The notes under the pieces were generated by a model. It did no database searches and was not told where the DNA came from. It saw only the letters and a program-made list of their open reading frames with translations. From Scilla litardierei (Eukaryota; Streptophyta; Magnoliopsida; Asparagales; Asparagaceae), in the NCBI GenBank assembly GCA_030789695.1, contig CM061133.1:98413128-98477127 (forward strand): a DNA stretch of 64,000 bases. Reading direction: 5' to 3'. Both the position numbers and the translations under genes were made by a program. Below, in pieces: positions 54,535 through 64,000 of this stretch. Numbering within the stretch: the stretch's first letter is position 1; each line of letters begins with the position of its first letter.

Positions 54535-55465
54535 GAACCCCTAGGGTTCCAGAAACGAGAGCTGTTCTTTTTTCTACTGTTTTATTTCCTTGTGACGGCT
54601 GTAATTGTTACTCTTTTGTAAGTTTTCAGATCTTTCTAAAATTTTAGTATTGTCTTTATTACTCCATTACTTCCGCATTGCAATTGTCCGATTATGATTT
54701 CAACGGTTAAATTTCATTTAGATCGCTTTTTCATGAATTTTTGTGAGTAGTTCCCAAATCTGGGATTTTGGTGGAAACCCCTTCGGGGGCTCTTCCCGAT
54801 GCGTCCATCGGGTTAGGAAATCGATAGGGAGTAGGAATCTAACGGTTACGCGGGGTGTTTCATTGTCATCGGCGGGAAAAAGACCGCCTTTGACCGTTGG
54901 GCCAAGAGGGAATAAACTTGGCGGTTGACTCCCTAGCCATAGCTCACGCCTTTAGCGTAGACGCCGAATCCTAGCACGCGGGAGCGGCAGGATGAGACGT
55001 CGGGAGATATCGTTGCGGGCTTAGTGCTCCCGGGATCGATCAGTGTTAATGGACATGGGAGTGCCCACTGATCGAATCCGGGAAGTCCGGTGTATCATCC
55101 TGGGCACCGACCGGAATATCGGGCCCATGGGACGCCGGTACCACTTTCAGAGGCAACGTCTCACCATTAGACCCTAATCCCGATCGCTATCCATACCCGT
55201 AGGCCGTATCGGCGAGAGTCTCTCGTCGGGTTGGAAACCAAAGTCCCGGGTTAACTTTCTTTTTGTTCATACCCTTTTATTTTCTTTCGTGACAACCATC
55301 TACCGATTCGGGCTAGCTCGCCCCTCGGGGTGATTTAGGTCCTACCTGACCCAAGCACAACCTCGCCTCCCTGAGTTCGATATTCCCGCACCCTACACTA
55401 ACCGTGAAACTTGCGGTAAACGACACCGCGCCGCCGCGCCGCAAGCAGGGCGCCGGTCAAGTTTA

Positions 55466-55483
55466 TGGCGCCGTTGCCGGGGA
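55466..55483 (+). other. Primer-binding site of element H (tRNA-Asp)
   Basis: TGGCGCCGTTGCCGGGGA lies six bases after the LTR end. It is the usual Athila/Tat-group primer site, complementary to tRNA-Asp. Confidence 0.85.
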
Positions 55484-55668
55484 GGCAACGTGCTTGTTAT
55501 TTTAGGATCTCTTGAACCCTCGTGTCTAGCTCACATCCCTACCTCGCGATAATTTTCGCATTCTCCTTTTTCTTTTTCTTTTTGTTCTTCCTTATTTTTA
55601 TTTTTTCTTTTTTTCTTATTTTATCTGTTTTTTCCCACTTGTCGCTTCACGGGTGTTTGTTGTTTTTC

Positions 55669-57696
55669 ATGCGCAGGAGTTCAAGGAGTCTTGACGACTT
55701 GATTCCCCTCGATCCAGAGATTAACGACACCCTTAGGCGTTTGGCCGCCGAGAAGCGAAGAAGAGAAGATCCCGAATCCATGGAGGAGAACACCCCACCT
55801 CACAAGTCTCTGCTGGAGTACTCGATGCCATCCATCGAGTCGACTTCCCCCATCCGATCTCCAGCTATTGCGGCCCAAAGCTTTGAGCTGAAGCCGTCTC
55901 TAGTGACCTGGATCCAGCAGGACCAGTTTGCGGGTGCACCCATGGAGAGCCCAATTGAGCACCTGGACTCCTTCTTGGAGAAGTGTGACATCTTCCGGAT
56001 TAATGGTGTCACGACAGAGGCTATCCATCTGAAGCTGTTCCCCTTCTCTTTGCGAGACAAAGCCAAGCAATGGCTAAGGGGGAAGGACCCCAACACTTTC
56101 AACACCTGGGAGAAGCTCTCCAACGCTTTTCTGACGAAGTTCTTTCCTCCGGGGAAGACCATGAAGTTGAGGAGTGAGATCTCCTCCTTCTCCCAGGCCA
56201 GCCACGAGTCCTTGCATGAAGCTTGGACGAGATATAAAGAGATGCAAAGAAGATGCCCTCACCATGAGCTTCCGAAGTGGCAGATTATTAATCTGTTCTA
56301 CAGTGGGTTGAGGGATGACCTGAAATCTTCTATGGATGCCGCGGCTGGGGGTTCCTTCATGTCTAGAAGCGAGGAGGATGCCGGGCATATTCTGGAAAAT
56401 ATGGCATCCAACAATGAGCGGTGGTGTGACGAGAGAGCCACACCAAGATCCGGGGGTATACATAGAGTCGAGGACGTTGACAAACTTTCAAGCAAGTTTG
56501 ACTTGCTTTCGACCCAGATCTCCGCACTAATGGTAGGAGCCGGTGAGGCCGGTACACAGCAAATTTCTGCGGTAGAGTCCGAATTCTTTGGGGAATTCGA
56601 CGGTGGTGACATCTCACCACCGTTGGATCAGGCGAGCGCACTATTTTACAACCCTACGGGAAATGCGCCGTATCCGCCAAGGACAAATTCCAACCCGGCC
56701 TACTCTCCAAACAACCGGAACCACCCGAACTTCAGTTACCGGCCACCATTTCAGCCCTCACCGCCTCAGCAGCCGCAGCAACAAACTTATCAGCCGGCTA
56801 GGCCACAGCAGCAACCATTTCAGCAACAATCTTACGCCCCCAGGAATCAGCAGCCGTTCCAGCAGCAGCAGCAGTATGGCCAACAGAGGGCCGTCTCTCC
56901 GGTTGAGTCTCTCTTGACTCAATATATTACCAACCAGGAGAGGATCAACCAAAATCTGGAAATGGGTCAGCGGACCCTCACGGACCAAGTAACCCAGCTG
57001 GGGTTACAAGTGGCGAACCTTGCAAGGTCACAAAACCAATTACCGCCACAACCGGAGGTGAACCCGAGGGGAGCAACCCAGACATCGGCACTCGTGCATG
57101 AGCACGCAAATGTGTCCGCTATCGTTCTGAGAAGCGGGACACAAATTCCTACTAGAGTGCCCCCTAGTAACCCGGAAGCACCATTGGTCGTTGAGAAACC
57201 GATCGAAAAATCAAACGACGCCGGTGCTTCGTCATCAAATCCTATGACTTCGGAGGGAGTCTCTGAAGAAGAGAAGGAGAAGAGGGGGGAAGAGAGCCCG
57301 AAAGTGTATAAACCCGTTGTGCCATTTCCGCAACGGTTGGCTCAGGCAAAAATTGATGAGAAATATGGCAAGTTCTTCGCCATGGTCAAGGACCTGAGTT
57401 TGCAGATCCCCTTCCTAGAAGCAATCGAAACAATCCCCTCCTATGCAAAATCCTTGAAAGATTTGGTGACGAGAGGGTCTAGAAAGGAGAAAGTAGTGCT
57501 GACGGCGGAGTGTAGCGCTCTTATCCAGAGGGCAAATCCGCCGAAACTTAAAGACCCGGGGAGCTTCTCAATTCCTTGCACGATCGGGGCAGTGAAGATT
57601 CATCGCGCACTCGTCGATCTCGGAGCGAGTGTTAGTGTGATGCCCTTGTCAATGTACAGAAGGATAGGGATGGGTGATTTGGAGCCCACCGGTTGA
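55669..57696 (+). CDS. Element H gag with start of protease
   Basis: I place the start at ATG 55669 (MRRSSRSLDDLIPLDPEIND). The 49 codons before it are Phe-rich and read a pyrimidine tract, so they are probably leader. The retrotransposon gag domain is at about residues 85-230: EHLDSFLEKCDIFRINGVTT, then DKAKQWLRGKDPNTFNTWEK, then FLTKFFPPGKTMKLRSEISS. A Pro/Gln-rich segment is at about 345-410 (PFQPSPPQQPQQQTYQPARP). The protease begins with ALVDLGASVSVMPLSMYRRI; DLGAS is normal for Athila. The frame closes at 57696 where protease is interrupted by a one-base loss, so protease continues in the next entry. No zinc knuckle is seen, as usual for Athila. Confidence 0.88.
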   Translation: MRRSSRSLDDLIPLDPEINDTLRRLAAEKRRREDPESMEENTPPHKSLLEYSMPSIESTSPIRSPAIAAQSFELKPSLVTWIQQDQFAGAPMESPIEHLDSFLEKCDIFRINGVTTEAIHLKLFPFSLRDKAKQWLRGKDPNTFNTWEKLSNAFLTKFFPPGKTMKLRSEISSFSQASHESLHEAWTRYKEMQRRCPHHELPKWQIINLFYSGLRDDLKSSMDAAAGGSFMSRSEEDAGHILENMASNNERWCDERATPRSGGIHRVEDVDKLSSKFDLLSTQISALMVGAGEAGTQQISAVESEFFGEFDGGDISPPLDQASALFYNPTGNAPYPPRTNSNPAYSPNNRNHPNFSYRPPFQPSPPQQPQQQTYQPARPQQQPFQQQSYAPRNQQPFQQQQQYGQQRAVSPVESLLTQYITNQERINQNLEMGQRTLTDQVTQLGLQVANLARSQNQLPPQPEVNPRGATQTSALVHEHANVSAIVLRSGTQIPTRVPPSNPEAPLVVEKPIEKSNDAGASSSNPMTSEGVSEEEKEKRGEESPKVYKPVVPFPQRLAQAKIDEKYGKFFAMVKDLSLQIPFLEAIETIPSYAKSLKDLVTRGSRKEKVVLTAECSALIQRANPPKLKDPGSFSIPCTIGAVKIHRALVDLGASVSVMPLSMYRRIGMGDLEPTG

Positions 57697-58382
57697 CCCT
57701 ACAACTAGCTGACCGATCGGTCAAATATCCGGTGGGAGTTGTGGATGACCTCCCCGTGAATGTGAGAGGGGTGCATGTGCCTGTGGACTTTGTAGTCATG
57801 GACATGCCCGAAGACGCGCACACCCCCATTATCCTGGGACGGCCTTTCATGGCCACTGCTGGCGTTCTAATAGATGTGAAGAACGGAAAACTCTCTTTGA
57901 ACGTTAGCGGAGAAAAAGTCGAATTTGATCTGGGGTTATCCATGAAGTACCCCGATCCCCCAGACGACCCTCGGTGTAATCTGCTGTAGATGGAAGAAGA
58001 AAAGGCTGTTGAAGCGAGCTCCTGGGAGATTCTCTTAAGAAACCCCCCCGATGACTTGGGGGATTCAGAAGATGGAGACGGCCCCGAGAACAAAGAAGCT
58101 GCTGGAGAACCGAGTGCCGCAAGAACGACCCCTCCCGGGTTCCCCAAGGCTCCTCCTACGAGGAGAGCGGGGAAAGAGCACATGGACCTCACTAAAGACG
58201 AGGTCCGGATCCTGAAGAAGATGGCGGGAAGCGCCAACACCAAGGAAAAGCCCCCGGATCCCAAGAACAAAGGGAGGGTAGTCGAGCAAGTATTTTTCCA
58301 GCTACTGACTACTCCAAGCGCCTTCAGCTCCAATGAGAAAGAGATGCCCAAATTTGGGCATCACCCGTACCAACCACCATGA
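57693..58382 (+). pseudogene. Element H protease remainder and linker
   Basis: In a new frame, TLQLADRSVKYPVGVVDDLP, then HTPIILGRPFMATAGVLIDV, is the second half of an Athila protease. Its match to gag-protease at 57690 shows a frameshift. A TAG at 57987-57989 follows, then the same frame continues for 130 codons (MEEEKAVEASSWEILLRNPP), charged and without a recognised domain, the position of the protease-RT linker. RT, RNase H and integrase are missing; the sequence goes straight to GGGAGGCAACCCATG, typical of the region after pol. Confidence 0.8.
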
Positions 58383-58573
58383 GCATCTCTTGCGGGCGTC
58401 GAGCCAACGACGTTAAACAAGTGCACTTCATGGGAGGCAACCCATGTTCTAAACTTTTTCCCCACTTTTCAGCGTTATTTTTGACTTTATTTTGTCTATT
58501 TTTATAAATAAAATCAGCCGCGAGAACATCCGTTCGGGGACTTAAACAAATCTATTGGTTTTTACAGGAAACA
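58383..58573 (+). other. Post-pol junction region of element H
   Basis: Contains CGACGTTAAACAAG and GGGAGGCAACCCATG, words common after pol or env-like ORFs in Athila elements. No gene. The pol deletion point must lie at or before it. Confidence 0.5.
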
Positions 58574-58925
58574 AGCCCCAACCGATCGGTTGATAACTCA
58601 CCCGATCAGTTGGGATGTATCAGATACATGCCAAGATTTGTCCACATATGACCCGATCGGTTGAGTAATGAAGAGACCGTGTGGCAGACCGGGTGAGCTG
58701 GGGAGAACTCTCGGAAATTTTTGGGGAATGTCAACCGATCGGTTGAGTTCTAGCGCGATCGGTTGACGCGACCGGGTGAGCAGCCCTAAGTTCTCGGGAA
58801 AATGAATGGAGCGGCCAACCGGTCGGTTGAAAATTCAACCGACCGGTTCGCCTGTAGCATTTCTTCGGCAAGATTTTCGACCTAAACGTCAACCGATCGG
58901 GTGATAAGTCACCCGATCGGTTCGA
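58574..58925 (+). repeat. Internal palindromic ACCGATCGGTTGA array in element H
   Basis: About ten words of the same kind as in the LTR (ACCGATCGGTTGA, ACCGGTCGGTTGA, ACCGACCGGTTCG), here inside the element and directly upstream of a second TATA-like box at 58936. Confidence 0.85.
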
Positions 58926-58935
58926 CTTAAAACCC

Positions 58936-58943
58936 TATATAAA
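58936..58943 (+). promoter_or_regulatory. Candidate internal TATA box of element H
   Basis: TATATAAA occurs in the context AAAACCCTATATAAACCCC, just after the internal array and 440 bases before ATG 59375. It parallels the LTR promoter layout. Confidence 0.6.
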
Positions 58944-59374
58944 CCCCCCCGACACCCGTTCATTCCCACCCTCGCCCGATCGCCCGAATCGCCGCCGTTT
59001 CGACTCCCCTCATGCGCCTTCCTACTTTCTTCCCCAAGATCAGCCTCGATCTTCTTCCCTTGCCATCTCCCTACCCGTCCACCATCATTTCTCTCCATTC
59101 CCCCACCATCTCCCTCCACACAAACCCTAAATTTCACCCATTCTCCCCAACATCGGAACTTGTTGAAGAGATCGCTGCGGCTTCACAGCGTGCTCCAATC
59201 GAGTAGCATCGGGGCGTCTACGATCGACTACCTTCATCTCATTTGGGTAAACTCGCTCCTTTGCTTAATTTTAATCTTACCCCAAATATTCCAATTGCTT
59301 GTTGGTCGTATTTCGTGTTTGTGTTGAATTCGTTGTACTTTTACACACTCGCGCACACACAAGACACCCGCACA

Positions 59375-59827
59375 ATGCCTCCCCGCCGTGTTAAACCCAC
59401 CGACGCCAGCTCTTCGAACCCTAGGCCCAACCGTCGCGCTCGTCGTGCACAGCCCACCGCTCAGCCCACCACCTCCACCCCATCTGCCCCCGATCAAGAC
59501 CAAGCCGATCGATTCATGGCCATGATCCTCCTAGCTGGACAGGGTGGTCGGATAACCGAGGAGTCCGTCGACCGAGACCTCCCCTTTCTTCAAAGCTTCG
59601 TTCGCCACATCCGTGAAGACCCACCCGACGTCTCCGAGCTCCACATTCCACCCCCCCACGACCCCTGGTCCACAGCGCAGGCCCCCGTCACCACCCCCAG
59701 AGGGTGGTGCCCCTGCTTAATTTTTCTCTCCCACTTTTGCCCCCCCCATATTTGTGCCCATCTGTCTTTTCGGGGCCCTGCTTTGTCTCTGTCGGAGGGA
59801 GGGGACTATTTTCCTGTTGCTTTCTAG
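59375..59827 (+). CDS. Uncharacterised 3' ORF of element H
   Basis: Starts MPPRRVKPTDASSSNPRPNR, basic and low-complexity for 35 residues. A more structured segment follows, DQDQADRFMAMILLAGQGGR, then SVDRDLPFLQSFVRHIREDP. After PVTTPRG the frame reads WCPCLIFLSH; a one-base change there would give a short GGAPA end with stop, so the natural C-terminus is probably near 59720. It sits where Athila elements may carry an env-like ORF, but I see no signal peptide, membrane segment or similarity I can name. Function unknown. Confidence 0.5.
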   Translation: MPPRRVKPTDASSSNPRPNRRARRAQPTAQPTTSTPSAPDQDQADRFMAMILLAGQGGRITEESVDRDLPFLQSFVRHIREDPPDVSELHIPPPHDPWSTAQAPVTTPRGWCPCLIFLSHFCPPHICAHLSFRGPALSLSEGGDYFPVAF

Positions 59828-61473
59828 ATTCACCTCTTTTGTTTTTGACTCCCCCTTGCACATCTCTGCATTTCATTGATCACATCATTTCGCTAGCACT
59901 TCTGGTCTAGCTTGGGGGATGTCTACTTTGGCGTGTTGTCGTGTTTTGCTTGTTTTTCTCATTTTTTGTGTGTGTGCTTGTTTTTCATTTTTTGAGTGTC
60001 GTGTCGTGTGGTTTTATTTTTATTTTCCTATTGTTTGATTTTGATTTTGATCTTTCTTTCTTTTTCAATTTTATCTATGTGTTTCCCTCGTTTTCATTTC
60101 TTTTTGTGTCAGTGCGTATTCCCCCCCCCCCATTTTCATTGCCCTCCCGTACTTACTCATATTGCATTGAGGGCAATGCAAACTTTAGCTTGGGGGAGTC
60201 GCACTGTGTGCGTCGTTTTAGTCCTTCTTTTTCTTTTTCTTGTGTCGCTTTCATCGTGTTTTTATTTTTTTTCTTTTCTTCTTCTTTAGCTCTTTCTCCT
60301 AGAAATGAATCCTATGATGAATCGCCACAAAATCACACACACCTAGCATTGCATCGATAATCACACTCACTAACCCTAGGATTTCGAGTCCTCTTGCATT
60401 TCACGCATCGTGGGTCCGCTTAGCTTTTTGTGAGTCGTGTGTCGTGACTAGCATTTGGTGTGCTTCTACCTTGTGATTTTACTTTATATACCTGTCCAGG
60501 AATGACCCCTAGATTATCATGCTCCGATTTGAATATACGGTATTTGTTTCCACTATGTGCATGATATAATTGTATCGTATACTTCAATTTGCATGCGTCG
60601 GGATTCCACAACTAAGGACTAGGATAACCCATTTAGCCTATGCTCTATTTAGTGAGAATAGTTTCCTTTGCCCGAGTGTTTAGATTTCGACTTCTTTTTT
60701 GTTTTACTTGGTGCAAATCCCCTCGTCGTGTACCGTTCTCCCACTTGGGAGAGTACACATGTGTATAGCCAAAAATCCAAAAAGAAAAAAAAGGAGAAAA
60801 GAAAAGAAAAACCTAAAAAGAAAAGAAAAGAAAAATTGTGTATAGCCCAAAAATCCAAAAAAAAATACAAATGCCCAAAACCCAAAAAAATGTCCGTGTG
60901 AATATTTTTTCATACTTGCCAAGAATAAAGGGAAGGCGAGAATTTGCACCGAGTGTTCTTCTCCACATCATCTCAACCCCCGTCATTATCGAAAACACTT
61001 GGCTTAGGAACTTTTTAGCTAGTATCTAGGCTATAGTGGCGTGATTTCCTTAACCCTAGTTGTGGAGTCCCCGATGCATGATACGCTTCTATTCCCACTC
61101 TTCTCATGCATGCTTGAACTTATATTCGCCGCTTAATTCAATTCGGATCGATATTTTGGGTCATATCTTGGATTTGTGTATATCGAGCCTCATAGCACAT
61201 CGTAGAAAGCATCACCATTTGCTAGCACACGACCACGCTCACTCGCGCTTCACTGCGTGGACCCACGACAGTTATTTGGACTCGCTTTCCTAGGTTTAGT
61301 GGTGTGATTTGGCGTTTGCTTGCTTGGTGTGTCGTTTTTGATTTTGGTGGCTCTGATGGACGATCTAGGGCTTAGAGTTTTCTTTTTCTTTCTTCCTCTC
61401 TATTTTTCCCTTCCGAGCTCCTACTCTCACTCGTCTTCCTCGAGGACGAGGAAGAGTTCAGCTTGGGGGATTT
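59828..61473 (+). other. 3' untranslated region of element H with repeated polypurine-like tracts
   Basis: Non-coding. AGCTTGGGGGA occurs at about 59909, 60188 and 61460; the last abuts the LTR and is the functional polypurine tract. The second is preceded by the inverted repeat CATTGCCCTC...GAGGGCAATG (about 60142-60180). A purine-rich AAAAGAAAAG/CCAAAAATCC tract lies at 60770-60890. Pyrimidine- and Phe-rich open frames (59941-60360) are compositional. Confidence 0.7.
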
Positions 61474-63030
61474 TGACGTGCGTTTATATTTCATATATTC
61501 ATGCACGTTTTCTTTTGTGTTTCTCCGTGTTTTTCCGCCGTCTCTTACTCGTTTTCGTATATTTTCCCGTTTTCTTTCACTTTTCTTTGTTTATCCATGA
61601 TTGCAGGGGTTCGACCACGTAGGGGACGTTTAACGATGATATCCCAAGTCCCCGGAGCAACGGGAGAAGTCACGCGTGATCCAGGGGGTCAAACGTCGAA
61701 GAATTCATCTTTCAGCCCCTCATCCGGTCGGTTGGTCATCTTCAACCGATCGGGTGATGCACGCGTGCACCACCCGGTCTCTGCCGCAGCTCACAAAGAA
61801 GTCACCCGACCGGTTCGCAGACTGGTTCTGCGGGGGGCTGTTCTCTGTTTTCGAGCAGAATTCCAACCGATCGGGTGACTCTCACCCGATCGGTTCATCT
61901 GTAGCTGAAGAAGAAGAGCTGAAGACACGGACGTCGAACCGATCGATTCACCTGACTGCTCCAAGATCCAACCGGTCACTCAAGAACTCACCCGACCGGT
62001 TCATGAGATCGGGTGAAAACTCACCGTTTTCTGCTATTAATCTGTAACGGATCAACCGATCGGTTGACTTGTCAACCGATCGGTTGATGCGAAAATCTAT
62101 AAATAGAACCCCTAGGGTTCCAGAAACGAGAGCTGTTCTTTTTTCTACTGTTTTATTTCCTTGTGACGGCTGTAATTGTTACTCTTCTGTAAGTTTTCAG
62201 ATCTTTCTAAAATTTTAGTATTGTCTTTATTACTCCATTACTTCCGCATTGCAATTGTCCGATTATGATTTCAACGGTTAAATTTCATTTAGATCGCTTT
62301 TTCATGAATTTTTGTGAGTAGTTCCCAAATCTGGGATTTTGGTGGAAACCCCTTCGGGGGCTCTTCCCGATGCGTCCATAGGGTTAGGAAATCGATAGGG
62401 AGTAGGAATCTAACGGTTACGCGGGGTGTTTCATTGTCATCGGCGGGAAAAAGACCGCCTTTGACCGTTGGGCCAAGGGGGAATAAACTTGGCGGTTGAC
62501 TCCCTAGCCATAGCTCACGCCTTTAGCGTAGACGCCGAATCCTAGCACGCGGGAGCGGCAGGATGAGACGTCGGGAGATATCGTTGCGGGCTTAGTGCTC
62601 CCGGGATCGATCAGTGTTAATGGGCACGGGAGTGCCCACTGATCGAATCCAGGAAGTCCGGTGTATCATCCTGGGCACCGACCGGAATATCGGGCCCATG
62701 GGACGCCGGTACCACTTTCAGAGACAACGTCTCACCATTAGACCCTAATCCCGATCGCTATCCATACCGGTAGGCCGTATCGGTGAGAGTCTCTCATCGA
62801 GTTGGAAACCAAAGTCCCGGGTTTACTTTCTTTTTGTTCATACCCTTTTATTTTCTTTCGTGACAACCATCTACCGATTCGGGCTAGCTCGCCCCTCGGG
62901 GTGATTTAGGTCCTACCTGACCCAAGCACAACCTCGCTTCCATGAGTTCGATATTCCCGCACCCTACACTAACCGTGAAACTTGCGGTAAACGACACCGC
63001 GCCGCCGCGACGCAAGCGGGGCACCGGTCA
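61474..63030 (+). repeat. 3' LTR of element H (1557 bp)
   Basis: Nearly identical to 53902-55459, with scattered substitutions. Followed by GTAAT, the imperfect target duplication. Confidence 0.94.
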
Positions 63031-63035
63031 GTAAT

Positions 63036-63359
63036 CTACCCTTATCGCATGCTTGGTCACAAATTCTTCAGACAGGAAATAATGGGATGCCCCAGAATCA
63101 AAAAGCGATAAGGCGAGAAAGGAGGCTATTCTAACGGTGCCTAAAAGACATAACACATAAGGTCATCTAAACATCTATACAATGACCTTCAATCATGCCT
63201 TCAATCTGCCAGTCCCAGATATCTCATTCATGCCTTCAATCTGTAACGAGAGAGCAAGAGAATTCAGATTAGTATCATAAGCTGAAGTATCAGAGCAATG
63301 TCTGTGTCATCCTTACGCATGTCGCAGTGTAGTGGACCTGCATGGGCCACCACAAAACC
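63036..63359 (-). pseudogene. Chromovirus G protease start, intron 1 acceptor and gag-deleted leader
   Basis: The right side of H continues G. Protease active site FDSGASHYFLSEEF is intact (about 63050-63105), then VRIASFLA precedes the 3' splice site TTTTAG (ending 63141). Intron sequence as in F follows to about 63185. Then a deletion removes all of gag: the sequence jumps to the area around the gag ATG, with TCATGCCTTCAATCTG present twice (63193-63208 and 63228-63243). The leader and the candidate primer site (63333-63359) follow. Confidence 0.85.
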
Positions 63360-64000
63360 TGTCACGCCCCAGTCACCTAACTACCCCTGGTATCGACGTA
63401 CATGGGAGGGGGTTCAACAGGCTGCAGTATTGCACCAAGCGTAAAAGAAAACTACAAGCAGGCCACTGTGCACACTGGGACAACACAGACAGAAGAAAGT
63501 GGGAAAACTAACAAGGCTCCAACACAGTAAGTAATAAGTACTACACATCACAAGACTGTACAATGGCATAAGTACAACTGAAAGGTAAGCACAAGTACAA
63601 AAGTGAAGATGTCCCACATATAAGTACATCTGAAGTCCACAGATCGAAAGTACAAAACTCTGTCGACAGCTCCCAAGGTCCACAAACACAAAAGTTCAAT
63701 CACACCCTATCCTAATCCTGGGGACCAGAGTGACAAGTAGCATCTCCTGAAGGGTACACAACCGGCTCCCGCTCCAAAGTCTTCTGCTCGGTACCTAAAC
63801 CACCAAAAGGGGACACGTCACAGCGTGACCGAGTAGGAAACCCAACTCGTGCAAGAAGTACATATAATTCAAGACAGTTTGTCATCATACTTCTGTAATG
63901 TTTTTTCCTTCCTTTTTCACGAATAAAACAAAGCATAAAAGAAACACGGCCAAGCAAGAAAAGGGGGATCACATATTGTAAATTTTAATGTACTTACTTA
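63360..64000 (-). repeat. 5' LTR of chromovirus G, cut by the window end
   Basis: Starts TGTCACGCCCCAGTC and matches the first 640 bases of 48031-50512 with few differences. No genes inside. Confidence 0.93.

Larger units (their letters stand above)
53902..55459 (+). repeat. 5' LTR of element H (1558 bp)
   Basis: Runs from TGATGTGCGTTTATATT to GCGCCGGTCA. The start holds an inverted repeat (CGTGCG...CGCACG). The palindromic CCGATCGG array is at 54148-54518 and the TATA box at 54526-54534. Confidence 0.94.
53902..63030 (+). mobile_element. Athila-type gypsy element H, gag-protease only
   Basis: This 9129-bp element on the plus strand has LTRs 53902-55459 (1558 bp) and 61474-63030 (1557 bp). 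The target duplication GGAAT/GTAAT has one mismatch; F's uninterrupted copy reads GGAATCTACC here. The primer site matches tRNA-Asp. Gag and protease are recognisable as Athila type, but RT, RNase H and integrase are absent. A 3-kb 3' region carries an internal TATA module, an uncharacterised ORF and several polypurine-like tracts. Confidence 0.92.
50513..63359 (-). mobile_element. Chromovirus G interior, interrupted by element H
   Basis: Gypsy element on the minus strand. From left to right it has a polypurine tract (AAGGAGGGTAGGA, about 50513-50525), integrase with chromodomain, RNase H, RT and part of protease (to 53901). H follows, and then the protease start and leader (63036-63359). Gag is almost wholly deleted with a templated repeat at the junction. 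Its 5' LTR begins at 63360. Confidence 0.9.

Noticed and set aside
55522..55668. Phe-rich N-terminal extension of the H gag as a membrane segment
   Set aside because: It translates a pyrimidine tract; Athila gag starts with the MRRSSRSLDDLI-type sequence at 55669.
57711..57722. GACCGATCGGTC inside the H protease as a regulatory palindrome
   Set aside because: Single occurrence in coding sequence that encodes the conserved LADRSVKYP motif.
59941..60360. Phe/Ser-rich open frame in the H 3' region
   Set aside because: Pyrimidine-rich low-complexity DNA with no start context or domain, overlapped by another similar frame.

Overview
This window is flowering-plant nuclear DNA made almost entirely of nested transposable elements. 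The evidence is Ty1/copia and Ty3/gypsy LTR retrotransposons with tRNA-iMet or tRNA-Asp primer sites, chromodomain-bearing gypsy integrases, an Athila-type gag-protease, a CACTA terminus and a PIF/Harbinger element. I see no intact host gene, no tRNA or rRNA gene and no CRISPR. The only host-derived coding sequence is a broken, intron-containing fragment of a CDKC-type protein kinase (3911-4332). The texture is that of gene-poor plant heterochromatin. Species cannot be named from the sequence.

Layout. 1-3046: right part of a decayed copia element A (minus strand) with its 1000-bp 5' LTR. 3911-4332: kinase fragment, followed by CACTA subterminal repeats (4333-4893) that resume at 24212 and end with a CACTA terminus at 24333. 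They are split by copia element B (4899-24206, TSD CCTTT), which is gag-only. The left LTR of B is itself hit twice: by solo LTR I (5334-7784, TSD CCTTG) and by complete gypsy chromovirus C (8538-18475, TSD GACTA). Removing both restores a 1716-bp LTR, exactly the length of B's other LTR. 24334-31380: relic of a SIRE-like 3' end, two broken gypsy LTRs (J, K) and a PIF/Harbinger element (28521-30861, TSD TTA). 31381-37636: gag-only copia element D, whose right LTR is cut off at a rearrangement junction. 37632-64000: gypsy chromoviruses F and G share one LTR (48031-50512) in a tandem LTR-internal-LTR-internal-LTR arrangement. F is interrupted by copia E (38771-46653, TSD ATCTA). G is interrupted by H (53902-63030), a gag-protease-only Athila-type element.

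How the parts work together. C and F/G are chromoviruses whose gag and pol are separated by what look like real spliceosomal introns. One lies at the gag/protease boundary (113 bp in C, 88 bp in F before E landed in it). The other lies inside the integrase core, between the first and second catalytic Asp (71 bp in C, 73 bp in G). Position and phase agree between two clearly diverged families, and removing the introns joins the reading frames exactly. Unspliced RNA would encode Gag only, and spliced RNA Gag-Pol, a control scheme similar to that known for Ogre elements. I regard this as the most interesting system in the window.

A second theme is regulatory. Families A, B, C/I, E and H all carry an array of short palindromic words just upstream of the LTR TATA box. 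Copia B and gypsy C/I use the same word (TAGTCGGTC...GACCGACTA) although the elements are unrelated. H carries a second such array plus TATA box internally, ahead of an uncharacterised 3' ORF. Three elements (B, D, H) lack reverse transcriptase and must rely on partners.
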